This document shows positions 34,391 through 43,096 of a stretch of DNA of 64,000 bases, piece after piece. This DNA comes from Streptomyces sp. NBC_01298 (GTDB taxonomy: Bacteria > Actinomycetota > Actinomycetes > Streptomycetales > Streptomycetaceae), in contig NZ_CP108414.1 of assembly GCF_035978755.1 (NCBI RefSeq), forward strand, positions 8,122,001-8,186,000, in the 5' to 3' direction. The position numbers and the translations under genes are program-made. The notes beneath the pieces are model-generated. The model had not been told where the DNA came from. It did no database searches and saw nothing but the letters and a program-made list of their open reading frames with translations. Each line of letters opens with the position of its first letter. The stretch's first letter is position 1.

Positions 34391-34660
34391 ATGGACGACA
34401 GGATGCTCCGGCGCCGGGTCTACGGCGCCGATCACGACGACCCCGACCCGGGTCCGCTCCCGGGGCACGCCTACGGAGAGCTCGTGGGCGGGCCCCTCGA
34501 CGGGCTGCTGCTCGACATCACGGGCTGGAGCGGACCGCAGCTCGCCGAGGAGGCCCGGCTCCCGACGGAGATAGGGCGCTACGGGTCCGGGGGCCGGGCC
34601 CACTACCGCCGCCGCGCGTCCGATCCCGGTCACTGGGACTGGACGGGCGACAGTCGCTGA
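34391..34660 (+). CDS. small conserved-looking hypothetical protein
   Basis: An 89-residue protein from ATG 34391 with the motif YGELVGGPLDGLLLDITGW in the middle and a C-terminal HWDWTGDS. I recall similar 'GGPLDG' small proteins in Streptomyces and phages, with no known function. Codon use is normal for the genome. It is followed directly by a tandem repeat. Confidence 0.6.
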   Translation: MDDRMLRRRVYGADHDDPDPGPLPGHAYGELVGGPLDGLLLDITGWSGPQLAEEARLPTEIGRYGSGGRAHYRRRASDPGHWDWTGDSR

Positions 34661-34700
34661 CGGCGGGACGGCGGGACGGCGGGACGGCGGGACGGCGGGA
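34661..34700. repeat. 9-base tandem repeat directly after a stop codon
   Basis: CGGCGGGA(C/G) is repeated about four and a half times, starting at the base after the TGA of the 34391-34660 gene. Confidence 0.75.
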
Positions 34701-34726
34701 GGCTTAGGCACGCCTTCAGCGTGCCC

Positions 34727-35101
34727 TCAGCCCGCCGCGTTCCGGCCGACCTTGCGGGCCCACAGCACCAGCGGGACCTGGAGCGGCAGTCGGCCCAGGG
34801 CCACGGCCCGCAGGGCGGGGGAGCGGTGGCGGGCGTCGGCGGCCATCTTGACGTTCGCGGGGAACACGCCGACGAAGTACGCCGCCGTGGCCAGTGCCGC
34901 GACCTTGCGGGTGCGCGGGTGGGCGACCCCGGCCGCGAGCGCGAGCTCCGCCGCGCCGCTGGCGTACGTCCACCGGCGCGGGCTGCCGGGCAGCGAGCGC
35001 GGCACGATCGCGTCGAACTGCTTGGGCGCGACGGCGTGCGCCACCGCCGCGCCGGCCAGCAGACCGGCGAGCAGGAGCGGCGAGGAAGGCATGCGCGGCA
35101 T
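34727..35101 (-). CDS. DoxX-like family membrane protein
   Basis: A 124-residue protein with four predicted helices: LLLAGLLAGAAVAHAVAP, YASGAAELALAAGVA, KVAALATAAYFVGVFPANVKMA and LRAVALGRLPLQVPLVLWA. The GAAELALA and FPANVKMA motifs are typical of DoxX-like proteins, which are thought to belong to redox complexes. The ATG at 35101 was preferred; a second in-frame ATG lies three codons on. Confidence 0.82.
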   Translation of the reverse strand: MPRMPSSPLLLAGLLAGAAVAHAVAPKQFDAIVPRSLPGSPRRWTYASGAAELALAAGVAHPRTRKVAALATAAYFVGVFPANVKMAADARHRSPALRAVALGRLPLQVPLVLWARKVGRNAAG

Positions 35102-35227
35102 CGGGGAATCCTCTCGGAGGGGCCTGGGCCCGGCGATCCTACTCGCCGGTAGCTCCGGTGGGGGCGGCGATCGGAATCCGCGCTGCCGCGCGCGTCCCAA
35201 AAGTCGCCGAAGATTTTTCCGGGAAGC

Positions 35228-35254
35228 TGTCGATCCCGGCGTCTCCCGTTCGAC
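35228..35254 (+). promoter_or_regulatory. ECF42-type promoter of the YCII/DGPF gene
   Basis: TGTCGA (35228-35233) and CGAC (35251-35254) are separated by 17 bases, 52 bases upstream of the ATG at 35307. As I recall, ECF42 sigma factors recognise TGTCGA and CGA/TC and drive DGPF genes. Confidence 0.65.
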
Positions 35255-35306
35255 GCAGGGGTGAGAGGCGGGGAACGGCCCCGTCCTCCACCACCGAGGA
35301 GTCACC

Positions 35307-35666
35307 ATGCCGCGCTTCCTTTCGCTCATCCGCATCGACGAGCAGAGCCTCACCCCCGACACCCCCTTCCCGGCCGACTTCAACGACCGCATGGGCGCCC
35401 TGATGGAGGAGATCACCAAGGCCGGGGTCATGCTCGACACCGCCGGTCTGCTCCCCACCTCCGAAGGGACCCGCATCACCTGGTCCGGCGGGAAGCTCAG
35501 CTACACCGACGGGCCCTTCACCGAGACCAAGGAGGTCGTCGGCGGGTACGCCCTCATGCAGTGCAAGGACAAGGACGAGGCGCTGGAGTGGACCAAGCGC
35601 TTCCTGGAGATCCACCCGGAGAACTGGACGGTCGGCGCAGAGCTCCGCCAGCTCGACGGAAGCTGA
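35307..35666 (+). CDS. YCII-related DGPF-domain protein
   Basis: A 119-residue ferredoxin-like-fold protein. Near the middle is YTDGPFTETKEVVGGYALMQ, the DGPF motif that names this subgroup, followed by EALEWTKRFLEIHP. DGPF proteins are the usual genomic partners and targets of ECF42 sigma factors; their own reaction is unknown. GAGGAG precedes the ATG. The sigma gene starts about 90 bases downstream, so the two may be co-transcribed. Confidence 0.92.
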   Translation: MPRFLSLIRIDEQSLTPDTPFPADFNDRMGALMEEITKAGVMLDTAGLLPTSEGTRITWSGGKLSYTDGPFTETKEVVGGYALMQCKDKDEALEWTKRFLEIHPENWTVGAELRQLDGS

Positions 35667-35759
35667 CGGCGCGGCGCGGCGCCACGCCGGGCATCTCGCG
35701 CCCCGTTTGCCTCGCGCCCCGTTTGCCCTGCCTCGTCACGGCTGCTCTGATGGGTGGCC

Positions 35760-36998
35760 GTGACGGCAGTGAGTACGACCCGAGCGGTCGAAGCGGTGTT
35801 CAGGATCGAGTCCGCGCGGATCATCGCGGGCGTCGCCCGGATCGTGCGCGACGTCGGCATCGCCGAGGAGATCACCCAGGACGCGCTGGTCGCGGCGCTG
35901 GAGCAGTGGCCGGTATCTGGCGTGCCCGACAAACCGGGGGCCTGGCTGATGGCCACCGCCAAGCACCGGGCCATCGACCTCGTCCGCCGCAAGGAGACCT
36001 ACGCGCGCAAGCTCGCCGAAGTGGGCCGCACCCTGGAGGACGTTCCGCCGCCGGAGCAGGAGGCCGAGCTCGCCGATCCCGAATCCATCGACGACGACCT
36101 GCTGCGGCTGATCTTCACCGCCTGCCACCCGGTCCTCGCCACCGAGGCCCGGATCGCACTGACCCTGCGGCTGATGGGCGGCCTGACCACCCAGGAGATC
36201 GCTCGCGCCTTCCTCTGCCCCGAACCGACCGTCGCCCAGCGCATCGTCCGCGCGAAGCGGGCGCTCGCGAAGGCCGCGGTGCCCTTCGAGGTCCCGTACG
36301 GGACCGACCGAGAAGAGCGCCTCGCCTCCGTGCTGGAGGTCATCTACCTCGTCTTCAACGAGGGCTACTCCGCGACCGCCGGCGACGACCTCGTCCGCCC
36401 CGCCCTGTGCGAGGACGCCCTGCGCCTCGCCCGGGTCCTGGCCGGGCTGATGCCCAAGGAGCCCGAGGTGCACGGCCTGGCGGCGCTGCTGGAGTTCCAG
36501 GCCTCGCGCATCGCCACCCGCACCGGCCCGGACGGGGAGCCGGTGCTGCTCGCCGACCAGAACCGGTCCAAGTGGAACCGCCTGCTGATCCGGCGCGGGG
36601 TCGAGGCCCTGCACCGGGCGGGCACCGGCCCCTACTCCCTCCAGGCGGCCATCGCCGGCTGTCACGCCGACGCCGTCCGCTACGAGGACACCGACTGGCC
36701 CACGATCGCCGCCCTGTACGGACGGCTCGTCCTGCTGATCCCGTCACCGGTGATCGAGCTCAACCGGGCCGTCGCCGTCTCGATGGCCGAGGGCCCGGCG
36801 GCGGCGCTGCCCCTGGTCGACGCCCTGACGGCGGAACCTGCCCTGCGCTCCTACCATTTGCTGCCGAGCGTACGGGGAGACCTGCTGGAGCGGCTCGGCC
36901 GCCCGGCGGAGGCCCGCGCGGAGTTCGAACGCGCCGCCTCGCTCACCCGCAACGCCCGGGAGCAGGCCCTGCTGCGCGCCCGCGCGGCCCGCCTCTGA
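35760..36998 (+). CDS. ECF42-type RNA polymerase sigma factor with C-terminal extension
   Basis: A 412-residue protein, far longer than a standard ECF factor. Sigma-2 (RIESARIIAGVARIVRDVGIAEEITQDALVAALEQWP, then KPGAWLMATAKHRAID) and sigma-4 (LTLRLMGGLTTQEIARAF, then PTVAQRIVRAKRAL) occupy residues about 10-185. The rest is the helical, TPR-like DUF6596 extension (VIYLVFNEGYSATAGDDL, YSLQAAIAGCHADA, SPVIELNRAVAVSMAEG) found in ECF42. No anti-sigma factor is present; the extension is thought to replace it. The start is GTG 35760 or the GTG six bases earlier. Confidence 0.9.
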   Translation: MTAVSTTRAVEAVFRIESARIIAGVARIVRDVGIAEEITQDALVAALEQWPVSGVPDKPGAWLMATAKHRAIDLVRRKETYARKLAEVGRTLEDVPPPEQEAELADPESIDDDLLRLIFTACHPVLATEARIALTLRLMGGLTTQEIARAFLCPEPTVAQRIVRAKRALAKAAVPFEVPYGTDREERLASVLEVIYLVFNEGYSATAGDDLVRPALCEDALRLARVLAGLMPKEPEVHGLAALLEFQASRIATRTGPDGEPVLLADQNRSKWNRLLIRRGVEALHRAGTGPYSLQAAIAGCHADAVRYEDTDWPTIAALYGRLVLLIPSPVIELNRAVAVSMAEGPAAALPLVDALTAEPALRSYHLLPSVRGDLLERLGRPAEARAEFERAASLTRNAREQALLRARAARL

Positions 36999-37025
36999 GA
37001 TCCGCCGCCGGGCGGCGCCGCCGGG

Positions 37026-37067
37026 AGCCGCGGCCCGGGATCAGCCGCGGCCCGGGATCAGCCGCGG
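37026..37067. repeat. 17-base tandem repeat spanning a stop codon
   Basis: AGCCGCGGCCCGGGATC is present twice exactly and then in part (37060-37067). Each junction carries TCA, a reverse-strand TGA; the one at 37058 ends the condensation gene. Confidence 0.8.
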
Positions 37068-38551
37068 CGGGCGAACGCCGCCACGTCGAGCGGGGTCCGC
37101 TCCGCCCGGCGCGGCGGGGTCAGCGCGATGGGTCGGCGCAGCGATCCGTGGCGGGCGATCTCCCGGACCGTCTCGCGCAGGGCCTCCAGGAAACCGTCCA
37201 TGGTGCGGCGGGCGGCGGGGGTGTCCGAGTAGATGGAGTTCATGTGCAGCCCCTCCGCGTCCCGCTGGAACCAGGAGCAGGCGCCGTTGGCCTGGGCCGA
37301 CCACACGTGGGAGGTGGGCCGCCAGTCCTCGTGGCGCTCGGCGCCCGGGACCTTGCGCATGTCGATGTACGAGAAGAAGTTCACCGGGTACGGCCAGGAA
37401 CGGGCCGCGAACTCGCGGGGTGCGAGCAGCTCCCAGGCGCGCACGAAGGGGACGTCGATGTGGCCGATCATCTCGTTGAAGCCGGCCCGTACCGAGGACA
37501 TGACCTGCTCGAAGTCCCGGCCCGGCGAGGCGTCGAACTCGATGGGCATGGTGTTGACGAACCAGCCCACCGAGTCGCCCCACCCGGCCCGGCCGCGCTC
37601 GCTCACCGGCATGAACCCCCGGTAGACGCCCGGCCCGCCGGCTTCGCGCAGACAGACCGCGACGGCGGCGAGCACGCCCATGAACGGCTTGCCGCCCACC
37701 TCCAGGCAGGCCTTCTCGAAGACCTCCGCCTCCGCGGCGTCCAGCAGCGGTGAGGCCTCGTTCACGATCGAGTACATCCGGCCGGGCTCCACGCCGAGTT
37801 CGAGCGGGAAGCGCGGGAAGAACTCCCCGCCGCCGCTCGCCATGAACTCCTTCCAGTAGTCGAGCCGTTCGTCGTCCGCGTCGATGGAGAGGTACCGGCC
37901 GCGCTGCTCCTCGGCGAAGTCGAGATAGCTCGGCGCGGGCGCCGCATCGGGCAACTCGCCGCGACACAGGGCCTCGTAGCCCCTCTCGACCTCCTGGACC
38001 ACGATCGGCATCGACATGCCGTCACAGACGATGTGGTCGAAGGCGAGGTAGACGGTCGCCGACTCCTCGCGCAGGACGGCGCCCATCGTGAACAGCGGCC
38101 AGGACAGCGTGTCGATGCTCCGCTTGAACCGCTCCACGAGGAACCCGGTCAGCTCCTCGGTGCGGTCGAACTCGGCGACCCGGACGGTGTCCAGGGCCAG
38201 TTCGGCGGCCGGGATCGGCGCGCACGCCAACTCCCCGGCCAGGCGCCGGAACTCGCAGCGCAGCACCTCGTGGCGGCGTACGAACGCCAGCAGGGACCCG
38301 GTCAGGGCGTCCTCGTCCAGCGGGCCCCTGACCTCGAAGGTGACGGCGATCCAGGACGCGGTCGGGTCGTCGGCCGCGCGGCTCTCCTCGGCGACGGTGA
38401 AGTGCTTGTCCTGGTTGAAGGAGGCCCTCCTGTCCGCCGTGCCGTCGGCGCCGTCCGGGCCCGGGGACTGTGCCCCGGCCGTGGACCGCAACCGCCACTC
38501 GACGACCCGGCCGGGTGCCATGTGGTGCATCTCCAGAGGAAACTGCCGCAT
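37058..38551 (-). CDS. stand-alone condensation-domain protein
   Basis: A 497-residue protein consisting only of an NRPS-like condensation (CoA-acyltransferase) fold. The catalytic motif HHxxxDG appears as D172-H173-IVC-D177-G178, keeping the second His and the Asp. Other C-domain landmarks are FEVRGPLDEDALTGSLLAFVRRHEVLR, SVGWFVNTMPIEF and PYPVNFFSYID. Stand-alone C-domains make esters or amides from carrier-protein or CoA substrates (PapA-like). No carrier protein or adenylation domain is in the window, so the substrates are unknown. A small gene upstream on the same strand may be a partner. Confidence 0.88.
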   Translation of the reverse strand: MRQFPLEMHHMAPGRVVEWRLRSTAGAQSPGPDGADGTADRRASFNQDKHFTVAEESRAADDPTASWIAVTFEVRGPLDEDALTGSLLAFVRRHEVLRCEFRRLAGELACAPIPAAELALDTVRVAEFDRTEELTGFLVERFKRSIDTLSWPLFTMGAVLREESATVYLAFDHIVCDGMSMPIVVQEVERGYEALCRGELPDAAPAPSYLDFAEEQRGRYLSIDADDERLDYWKEFMASGGGEFFPRFPLELGVEPGRMYSIVNEASPLLDAAEAEVFEKACLEVGGKPFMGVLAAVAVCLREAGGPGVYRGFMPVSERGRAGWGDSVGWFVNTMPIEFDASPGRDFEQVMSSVRAGFNEMIGHIDVPFVRAWELLAPREFAARSWPYPVNFFSYIDMRKVPGAERHEDWRPTSHVWSAQANGACSWFQRDAEGLHMNSIYSDTPAARRTMDGFLEALRETVREIARHGSLRRPIALTPPRRAERTPLDVAAFARRG

Positions 38552-38631
38552 TCCGTCATCCCTTCGACCCCCGAGTCAACCCCGAGCGCCTAACGACACC
38601 CGGGCCACGGAAGTGACGCGCGCCGGGGAGT

Positions 38632-39030
38632 TCACCGAAGGCGGCGCAGGAGCGCGCGCAGACCCCTCGGTCGCGGGGCGGCGTCTTCGACCGGGGGTCC
38701 GAGCCTTTCGGGGAGACCGGGGTCGTCCGGTCCGATGCCCTGCTCGACGGCGTCCGCGAGGCGGGTCAGGAACGAGCGGAACTCGGCCTCGTCGTACGGG
38801 CGCCATCCCGGATACGGCTCGAACGCCGAGGCGAGCGGCTCGTCGGAGGCGACTGCCGCCCGCAGGCCCGCCGCCTGTCGGCGCAGGGGTTCGTCACTGA
38901 TGGGGCTCACGCGCAGGGCGACGGCGTAGGCCCGGACCAGATCGTCGTCGAGCGCCGAACCGTCGCTGTGGAACATCGCGTTGTACAGAACTCCGTTGAC
39001 CAGACAGGTCACCCACGGTTCGACCGCCAT
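38632..39030 (-). CDS. hypothetical protein upstream of the condensation gene
   Basis: A 132-residue acidic protein: MAVEPWVTCLVNGVLYNAMF, then two helical blocks (DDDLVRAYAVALRVSPISDEPLRRQAAGL and YDEAEFRSFLTRLADAVEQG) and a basic Arg-rich tail. GAGAGGGG precedes the ATG. It is 80 bases upstream of the condensation gene on the same strand, so the two are probably co-transcribed. I do not recognise the family. Confidence 0.65.
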   Translation of the reverse strand: MAVEPWVTCLVNGVLYNAMFHSDGSALDDDLVRAYAVALRVSPISDEPLRRQAAGLRAAVASDEPLASAFEPYPGWRPYDEAEFRSFLTRLADAVEQGIGPDDPGLPERLGPPVEDAAPRPRGLRALLRRLR

Positions 39031-39077
39031 CACAAACCCCTCTCTCTCCCGGCCCGCACTCTGGCAGACTCGGCCCA

Positions 39078-39256
39078 ATGACCACCGGTCCCCGGACCCG
39101 GAACGGCTGCGGCCCCTGCTCTCCCTCCTCGCCCCCGGCCGGTACACGATGACCGCCGCCGCGGCCCCGCACCCGCTGCGCGTGGTCCACCCGCGCGCCG
39201 AGCACGTCGAGAGCTGGTACGCGCACGAGGCGGCCTGGACACGGCGCACGGGCTGA
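39078..39256 (+). pseudogene. possible small gene remnant with frameshift
   Basis: An ATG at 39078 opens a short frame that ends early. The frame one base over, from about 39100, reads RLRPLLSLLAPGRYTMTAAAAP, then PLRVVHPRAEHVESWYAHEAAW, which looks like genuine protein. One inserted or deleted base near 39110 would join them into about 60 residues. Alternatively translation starts at ATG 39149 and gives 35 residues. Support is weak. Confidence 0.3.
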
Positions 39257-39296
39257 ACGGGGATCCGGGGAGGCCGGACCGGGATCCCGGGGCGTC

Positions 39297-40298
39297 TCAG
39301 CCCGCGGCGGACTCCCGCACGCCGTCGTCGCCGTCCGCCGGCGTGGCGGCCGCGTCGTCCGGGCGCAGCTCGATGTGGTCCGCCGCCAGGTCCACCGCCA
39401 CCCGGTGTTCCATGCCCAGGGCCTCCAGGAACTTCTGCGGGAGCTGCACGCGACCCGTGCGGTCGAGCATCACGTACTCGCGCTCGCTCACCGACTCGGC
39501 CCCGTGCTCGTCGGTGATCGTACGGCGCAGCACCTCGCTGCTGGTGCGGCCGTCGCGCATCGCCACCGTACGCCGCACCTCGCCCGCGACGAGCGGGTCG
39601 TGGGTGACGATGACCACGGTCGCGCCCAGTTCCCGGTTGACGGTGCGGAAGGCCTCGAATATCGCCCCGCCCGTCTCCGAGTCCAGCTCGCCCGTCGGCT
39701 CGTCGGCGAGCAGCACCGCCGGATCGTTCGCCATCGCCACCGCGATGGCCACGCGCTGCTGCTGGCCGCCGGAGAGCTGGGCGGGCCGTCGGTTCGCCAG
39801 CTCGCCGATCTCCAGCGCTTCGAGGAGCTCGGCGGTCCGGACCGCGTGGCGTTTGGCGGCCGCCCGCCGCCCGCCCTTCAGCTGCATCGGCAGGGCGATG
39901 TTCTGCGCCGTCGTCAGGAAGGGCAGCAGATTGCGGGCCGTCTGCTGCCAGACGAAGCCGACCGCCTCGCGCCGGTAGCGCAGCCGGTCGCGCGCCGACA
40001 TCTCCAGCAGGTCGTAGCCGCCGACGCTGGCGGTGCCGGCCGTGGGCACGTCCAGCCCCGCGAGGATGTTCAGGAGCGTGGACTTTCCGCTGCCGGACGC
40101 GCCGACCAGGGCCATCAGGTCGCCCTGCGCCACGGTCAGTTCCAGTCCTTGCAGGGCCTGTACCTCGACCCCGTCCGTACTGAAGATCCGGACCAGGCGG
40201 TCGCAGGCGATGGCCGTGTCCGCGCCGTGCCGGCGGGGCTCGGCGGCGGCCAGGGCCTGCCTCCGGAGCTCCTCGTAGGTGGGCTGATCGCTGTTCAC
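39297..40298 (-). CDS. ABC transporter ATPase (MacB/LolD type) with C-terminal AbrB-like domain
   Basis: A 333-residue ATPase: Walker A GASGSGKST, Q-loop FVWQQTARNLLPFL, signature LSGGQQQRVAIA, Walker B VLLADEPTGELD and the H-loop VTHD, residues about 30-255. Beyond the usual end, residues about 270-315 read YVMLDRTGRVQLPQKFLEAL, then a strand HRVAVDL and HIELRP, which fits a swapped-hairpin AbrB/SpoVT fold. The start is GTG 40298, overlapping the permease stop (GTGA). It energises the two permeases encoded upstream. Confidence 0.9.
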   Translation of the reverse strand: MNSDQPTYEELRRQALAAAEPRRHGADTAIACDRLVRIFSTDGVEVQALQGLELTVAQGDLMALVGASGSGKSTLLNILAGLDVPTAGTASVGGYDLLEMSARDRLRYRREAVGFVWQQTARNLLPFLTTAQNIALPMQLKGGRRAAAKRHAVRTAELLEALEIGELANRRPAQLSGGQQQRVAIAVAMANDPAVLLADEPTGELDSETGGAIFEAFRTVNRELGATVVIVTHDPLVAGEVRRTVAMRDGRTSSEVLRRTITDEHGAESVSEREYVMLDRTGRVQLPQKFLEALGMEHRVAVDLAADHIELRPDDAAATPADGDDGVRESAAG

Positions 40299-43096
40299 CG
40301 CTGGTCTCCCGCTCTCAACTCGGTCGTGATCTGTCGCCTGCCGGAGATCGCCGCCTCCGCGAGCACGGCCCCCGCGACGAGGGCGGCCAGGCCCAGTGCC
40401 TGGGTCAGTACGGGCCTGACGAGGACGGGCACACCGGCCGGCACCTGGGTGCCGACCAGCGTCGACAGGTCCACGGCCGGGCCCAGCAGGGCGACGGCGC
40501 CCACCGCGAGCAGTCCGCCGCCGATCGCGGCGGCCAGGGCCAGGGGCACCGACTCCACCAGGATCAGCTGGACCCCCTGCCGGGGGCGCAGCCCCATGGT
40601 GCGCAGCCGGGCGAGCAGCGCGGCCCGGTCGGGGGCGGCCCTGACCAGGGTCAGCAGGACCGCCAGCAGTGCGAAGCCCGCGGCTCCGGCGAGCGAGGCC
40701 CAGAACAGCCGCTCGGCGGAGCGCTGGAGCGGGTCGGAGCCCAGTTCGGCGGCCGCGGCGGAGCTGGTGCGGACGCGGTAGCGCTCGGCGCCGCCCGCCG
40801 GGTCCGCGGTGCGGACCACCTGTTCCAGCCGGTGCTGGTCGACCGCGCCGAGCGCCAACCAGGTGTTGGGCAGCCCCATCTGCGGTATGGCGGCCAGCAC
40901 TTGGGGGGCGGGCAGCACCACGGTGGTGTACTTGGCGCCGGGCCGGGCGGGGGTGCCGGTGACCACTCCGACGACCGAGAGCTTCAGCGCACCGCCGTTT
41001 TCGAGCCTCAGCTGGAAGCCGGAGGTGTCGTCGTCGGCGAGGTCCCGGCTGATCAGCGCGGGCACCGAGGTGCCCGAGGTGCCCGCGGCGCCGGGTGCCA
41101 GGAGCGCCGGATCGAACCGGGCGGTCCCGGCCGCCGCCGACAGTTGCGCGTACTCCTCCGGGTCCGCGACGACCACGGAGATCTGGGTGCTGCCCGTTTT
41201 GGTGCCGTAGAGGAACACGTTGTCGTCCGTCCACACCTTCACGGAGGACCGTACGCCGGGCAGCGCGGCCGCCGCCGACGTCAGGGCGTCCGGGAGCGTG
41301 CCACCGGGCGCCGTGAGCTGCGCGTCGCCGCCGACGGCCGCGCGCGCCGCCTCGAAGCGGGCATCGGCCACCGCGGTCAGCACCGTGGCGCCGAAGCCGC
41401 CGGTGGTGACGGCCAGCAGCATCGCGATCAGCGGCAGTACGGACGGACGCGCCCGGCCCCCGGTGCCCCGCGCGGCGCGCGCCAGCCCGAGGAAGCCGAG
41501 CAGCCCCGGCCCCCGCCCGGCGGCCCGGGCCAGAGCCCCGACCAGGGCGGGCTGGAGCCGGGCCAGCAGCAGGCCGCCGCAGAGCGCGAGCAGCAGCGGG
41601 GCGGCGATCAGCAGCGGGTCCACGCCGGCGCCGGCCGGGGCGACCCCGCGCGAGCGGACCTCGAACACGGCGGCCGCGGTGGCCGCCAGCACGAGGAGCT
41701 CGGCGACCAGCCGCCGCCGGGGGCCCGGCGGGCGCTTCGGCGACAGCAGCACGAAGGCCCGTACGGGCACGGCCAGCAGGGCCAGGAGCGTGGCGGCCGA
41801 AGCGGCCAGCACCGTGCCCTGCGAGCGGGGCGTGGGCAGCAGGAGCACGGCGAGCGCCGTCGCGAGCGCGGCGGCGGGCAGGACGGTGACGGCGTTCTCC
41901 GCGAGCAGCCGGCGCACGATGCCCGCGCGGGAACCGCCGCGGGCCAGCAGCAGCCGCAGTTCGGACTCCCGCCGGTCCCCGGTGAGCCCGGCGGCCAGGC
42001 AGAACACCACGAACGCCACTCCGGCCACCCCGGCCGGGCCCATCGCCGCGAGCGGCGCGGCGGCCTGGCGCCGGGCCTCGGCGAGGGCGAACTGCTCTGG
42101 CAGGTGGGAGGCGACGCGCAGATCGTCGCGGTGGGTTTCCTGGGTGAGGCGCGCGGCGGTCGGGCCGGTCACGTACGAGGCGACGGCCTTGGCGGTGGCC
42201 GGGAGCTGGTCGGCCCGCAGCGATCCGGTGTCCACCGGGATCCGCCAGAAGTCCTTGGTGTTCGCCTCGCCCCAATAGGTGAGTCGGCCGAGTGCCTCCG
42301 CGGCGACGAGGGCGTCGGTGCTCCAGAACGCAGCCGGGGGCTGGGTCGTGGTCATGGAGAGGCAGGCGCGGAGGAGGCAGGTGAGGTCGGTCCAGTAGTC
42401 CTCGGCGTCGTCGTTCGGGGCGTACAGACCGACGACCTCGGCCTTCATCGTGGTCAGGTCCTGGCCGGTGGCGGTCTCCAGCACCATGCCGACCCGGATC
42501 CGGAGGGTCTTCGCCGCGCTCTGCGACAGCGCGACGGGTACCGGACTGCCGGGCGCGGTGGCGGGCGCGCCCGGCCAGTGTCCTTCCACCAGGCGGACGT
42601 GCTCGGAGGCCGTGCGCAGGTGGTAGAGACTCATCTGGGGCGGGACCCCGTCGGGGGCGGTCAGGCCGGGGTTGACCAGCGGCCGGGGACCCGCGGCGGA
42701 CCCGTGGACGGGGCCGGCGGGGGCGACGGCGAAGCCCGGGGCGGTACGGGAGACCAGGGTCGCCAGTACCTCGTCCAGGTTCTGCGCGCTCTCCTCCCCG
42801 TAACGCGGGCGCGCGGTGACGTTCAGGCTGGTCTGGCTCGGCCCGCGCGACTCCAGGAAGGACCGCAGCGCCTGGTCGGTGCCCCGGTCCATGGCCCGCG
42901 GCAGGGCCGCCGCGAGCAGGACGGCGACGAAGGCCAGGGCCGCGCCGAGCAGGGCGCTCAGCGGGGTCGCGCGCAGCCGGGTCCGCACCCAGGGCGCGGG
43001 CGGGGGCACGGCGCGCGGAGCGGACCCCCGCGGTGCGCGCGGTCCGGTCCCGTCCGGGGCGCGCCGGTCGGCGTCGGTCGCGGCCGGCCCGGTCAT
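40295..43096 (-). CDS. FtsX-like ABC transporter permease
   Basis: A 933-residue permease. One transmembrane helix near residues 47-70 (LSALLGAALAFVAVLLAAALP) precedes a large extracellular domain, and there are two FtsX-type membrane blocks (about 340-450 and 800-915), with further helices between. Permeases of this MacB-like layout do not import; they use ATP hydrolysis to pull or signal across the membrane, often exporting peptides or lipoproteins. The ATG at 43096 overlaps the stop of the next permease gene (ATGA). Confidence 0.87.
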   Translation of the reverse strand: MTGPAATDADRRAPDGTGPRAPRGSAPRAVPPPAPWVRTRLRATPLSALLGAALAFVAVLLAAALPRAMDRGTDQALRSFLESRGPSQTSLNVTARPRYGEESAQNLDEVLATLVSRTAPGFAVAPAGPVHGSAAGPRPLVNPGLTAPDGVPPQMSLYHLRTASEHVRLVEGHWPGAPATAPGSPVPVALSQSAAKTLRIRVGMVLETATGQDLTTMKAEVVGLYAPNDDAEDYWTDLTCLLRACLSMTTTQPPAAFWSTDALVAAEALGRLTYWGEANTKDFWRIPVDTGSLRADQLPATAKAVASYVTGPTAARLTQETHRDDLRVASHLPEQFALAEARRQAAAPLAAMGPAGVAGVAFVVFCLAAGLTGDRRESELRLLLARGGSRAGIVRRLLAENAVTVLPAAALATALAVLLLPTPRSQGTVLAASAATLLALLAVPVRAFVLLSPKRPPGPRRRLVAELLVLAATAAAVFEVRSRGVAPAGAGVDPLLIAAPLLLALCGGLLLARLQPALVGALARAAGRGPGLLGFLGLARAARGTGGRARPSVLPLIAMLLAVTTGGFGATVLTAVADARFEAARAAVGGDAQLTAPGGTLPDALTSAAAALPGVRSSVKVWTDDNVFLYGTKTGSTQISVVVADPEEYAQLSAAAGTARFDPALLAPGAAGTSGTSVPALISRDLADDDTSGFQLRLENGGALKLSVVGVVTGTPARPGAKYTTVVLPAPQVLAAIPQMGLPNTWLALGAVDQHRLEQVVRTADPAGGAERYRVRTSSAAAAELGSDPLQRSAERLFWASLAGAAGFALLAVLLTLVRAAPDRAALLARLRTMGLRPRQGVQLILVESVPLALAAAIGGGLLAVGAVALLGPAVDLSTLVGTQVPAGVPVLVRPVLTQALGLAALVAGAVLAEAAISGRRQITTELRAGDQR

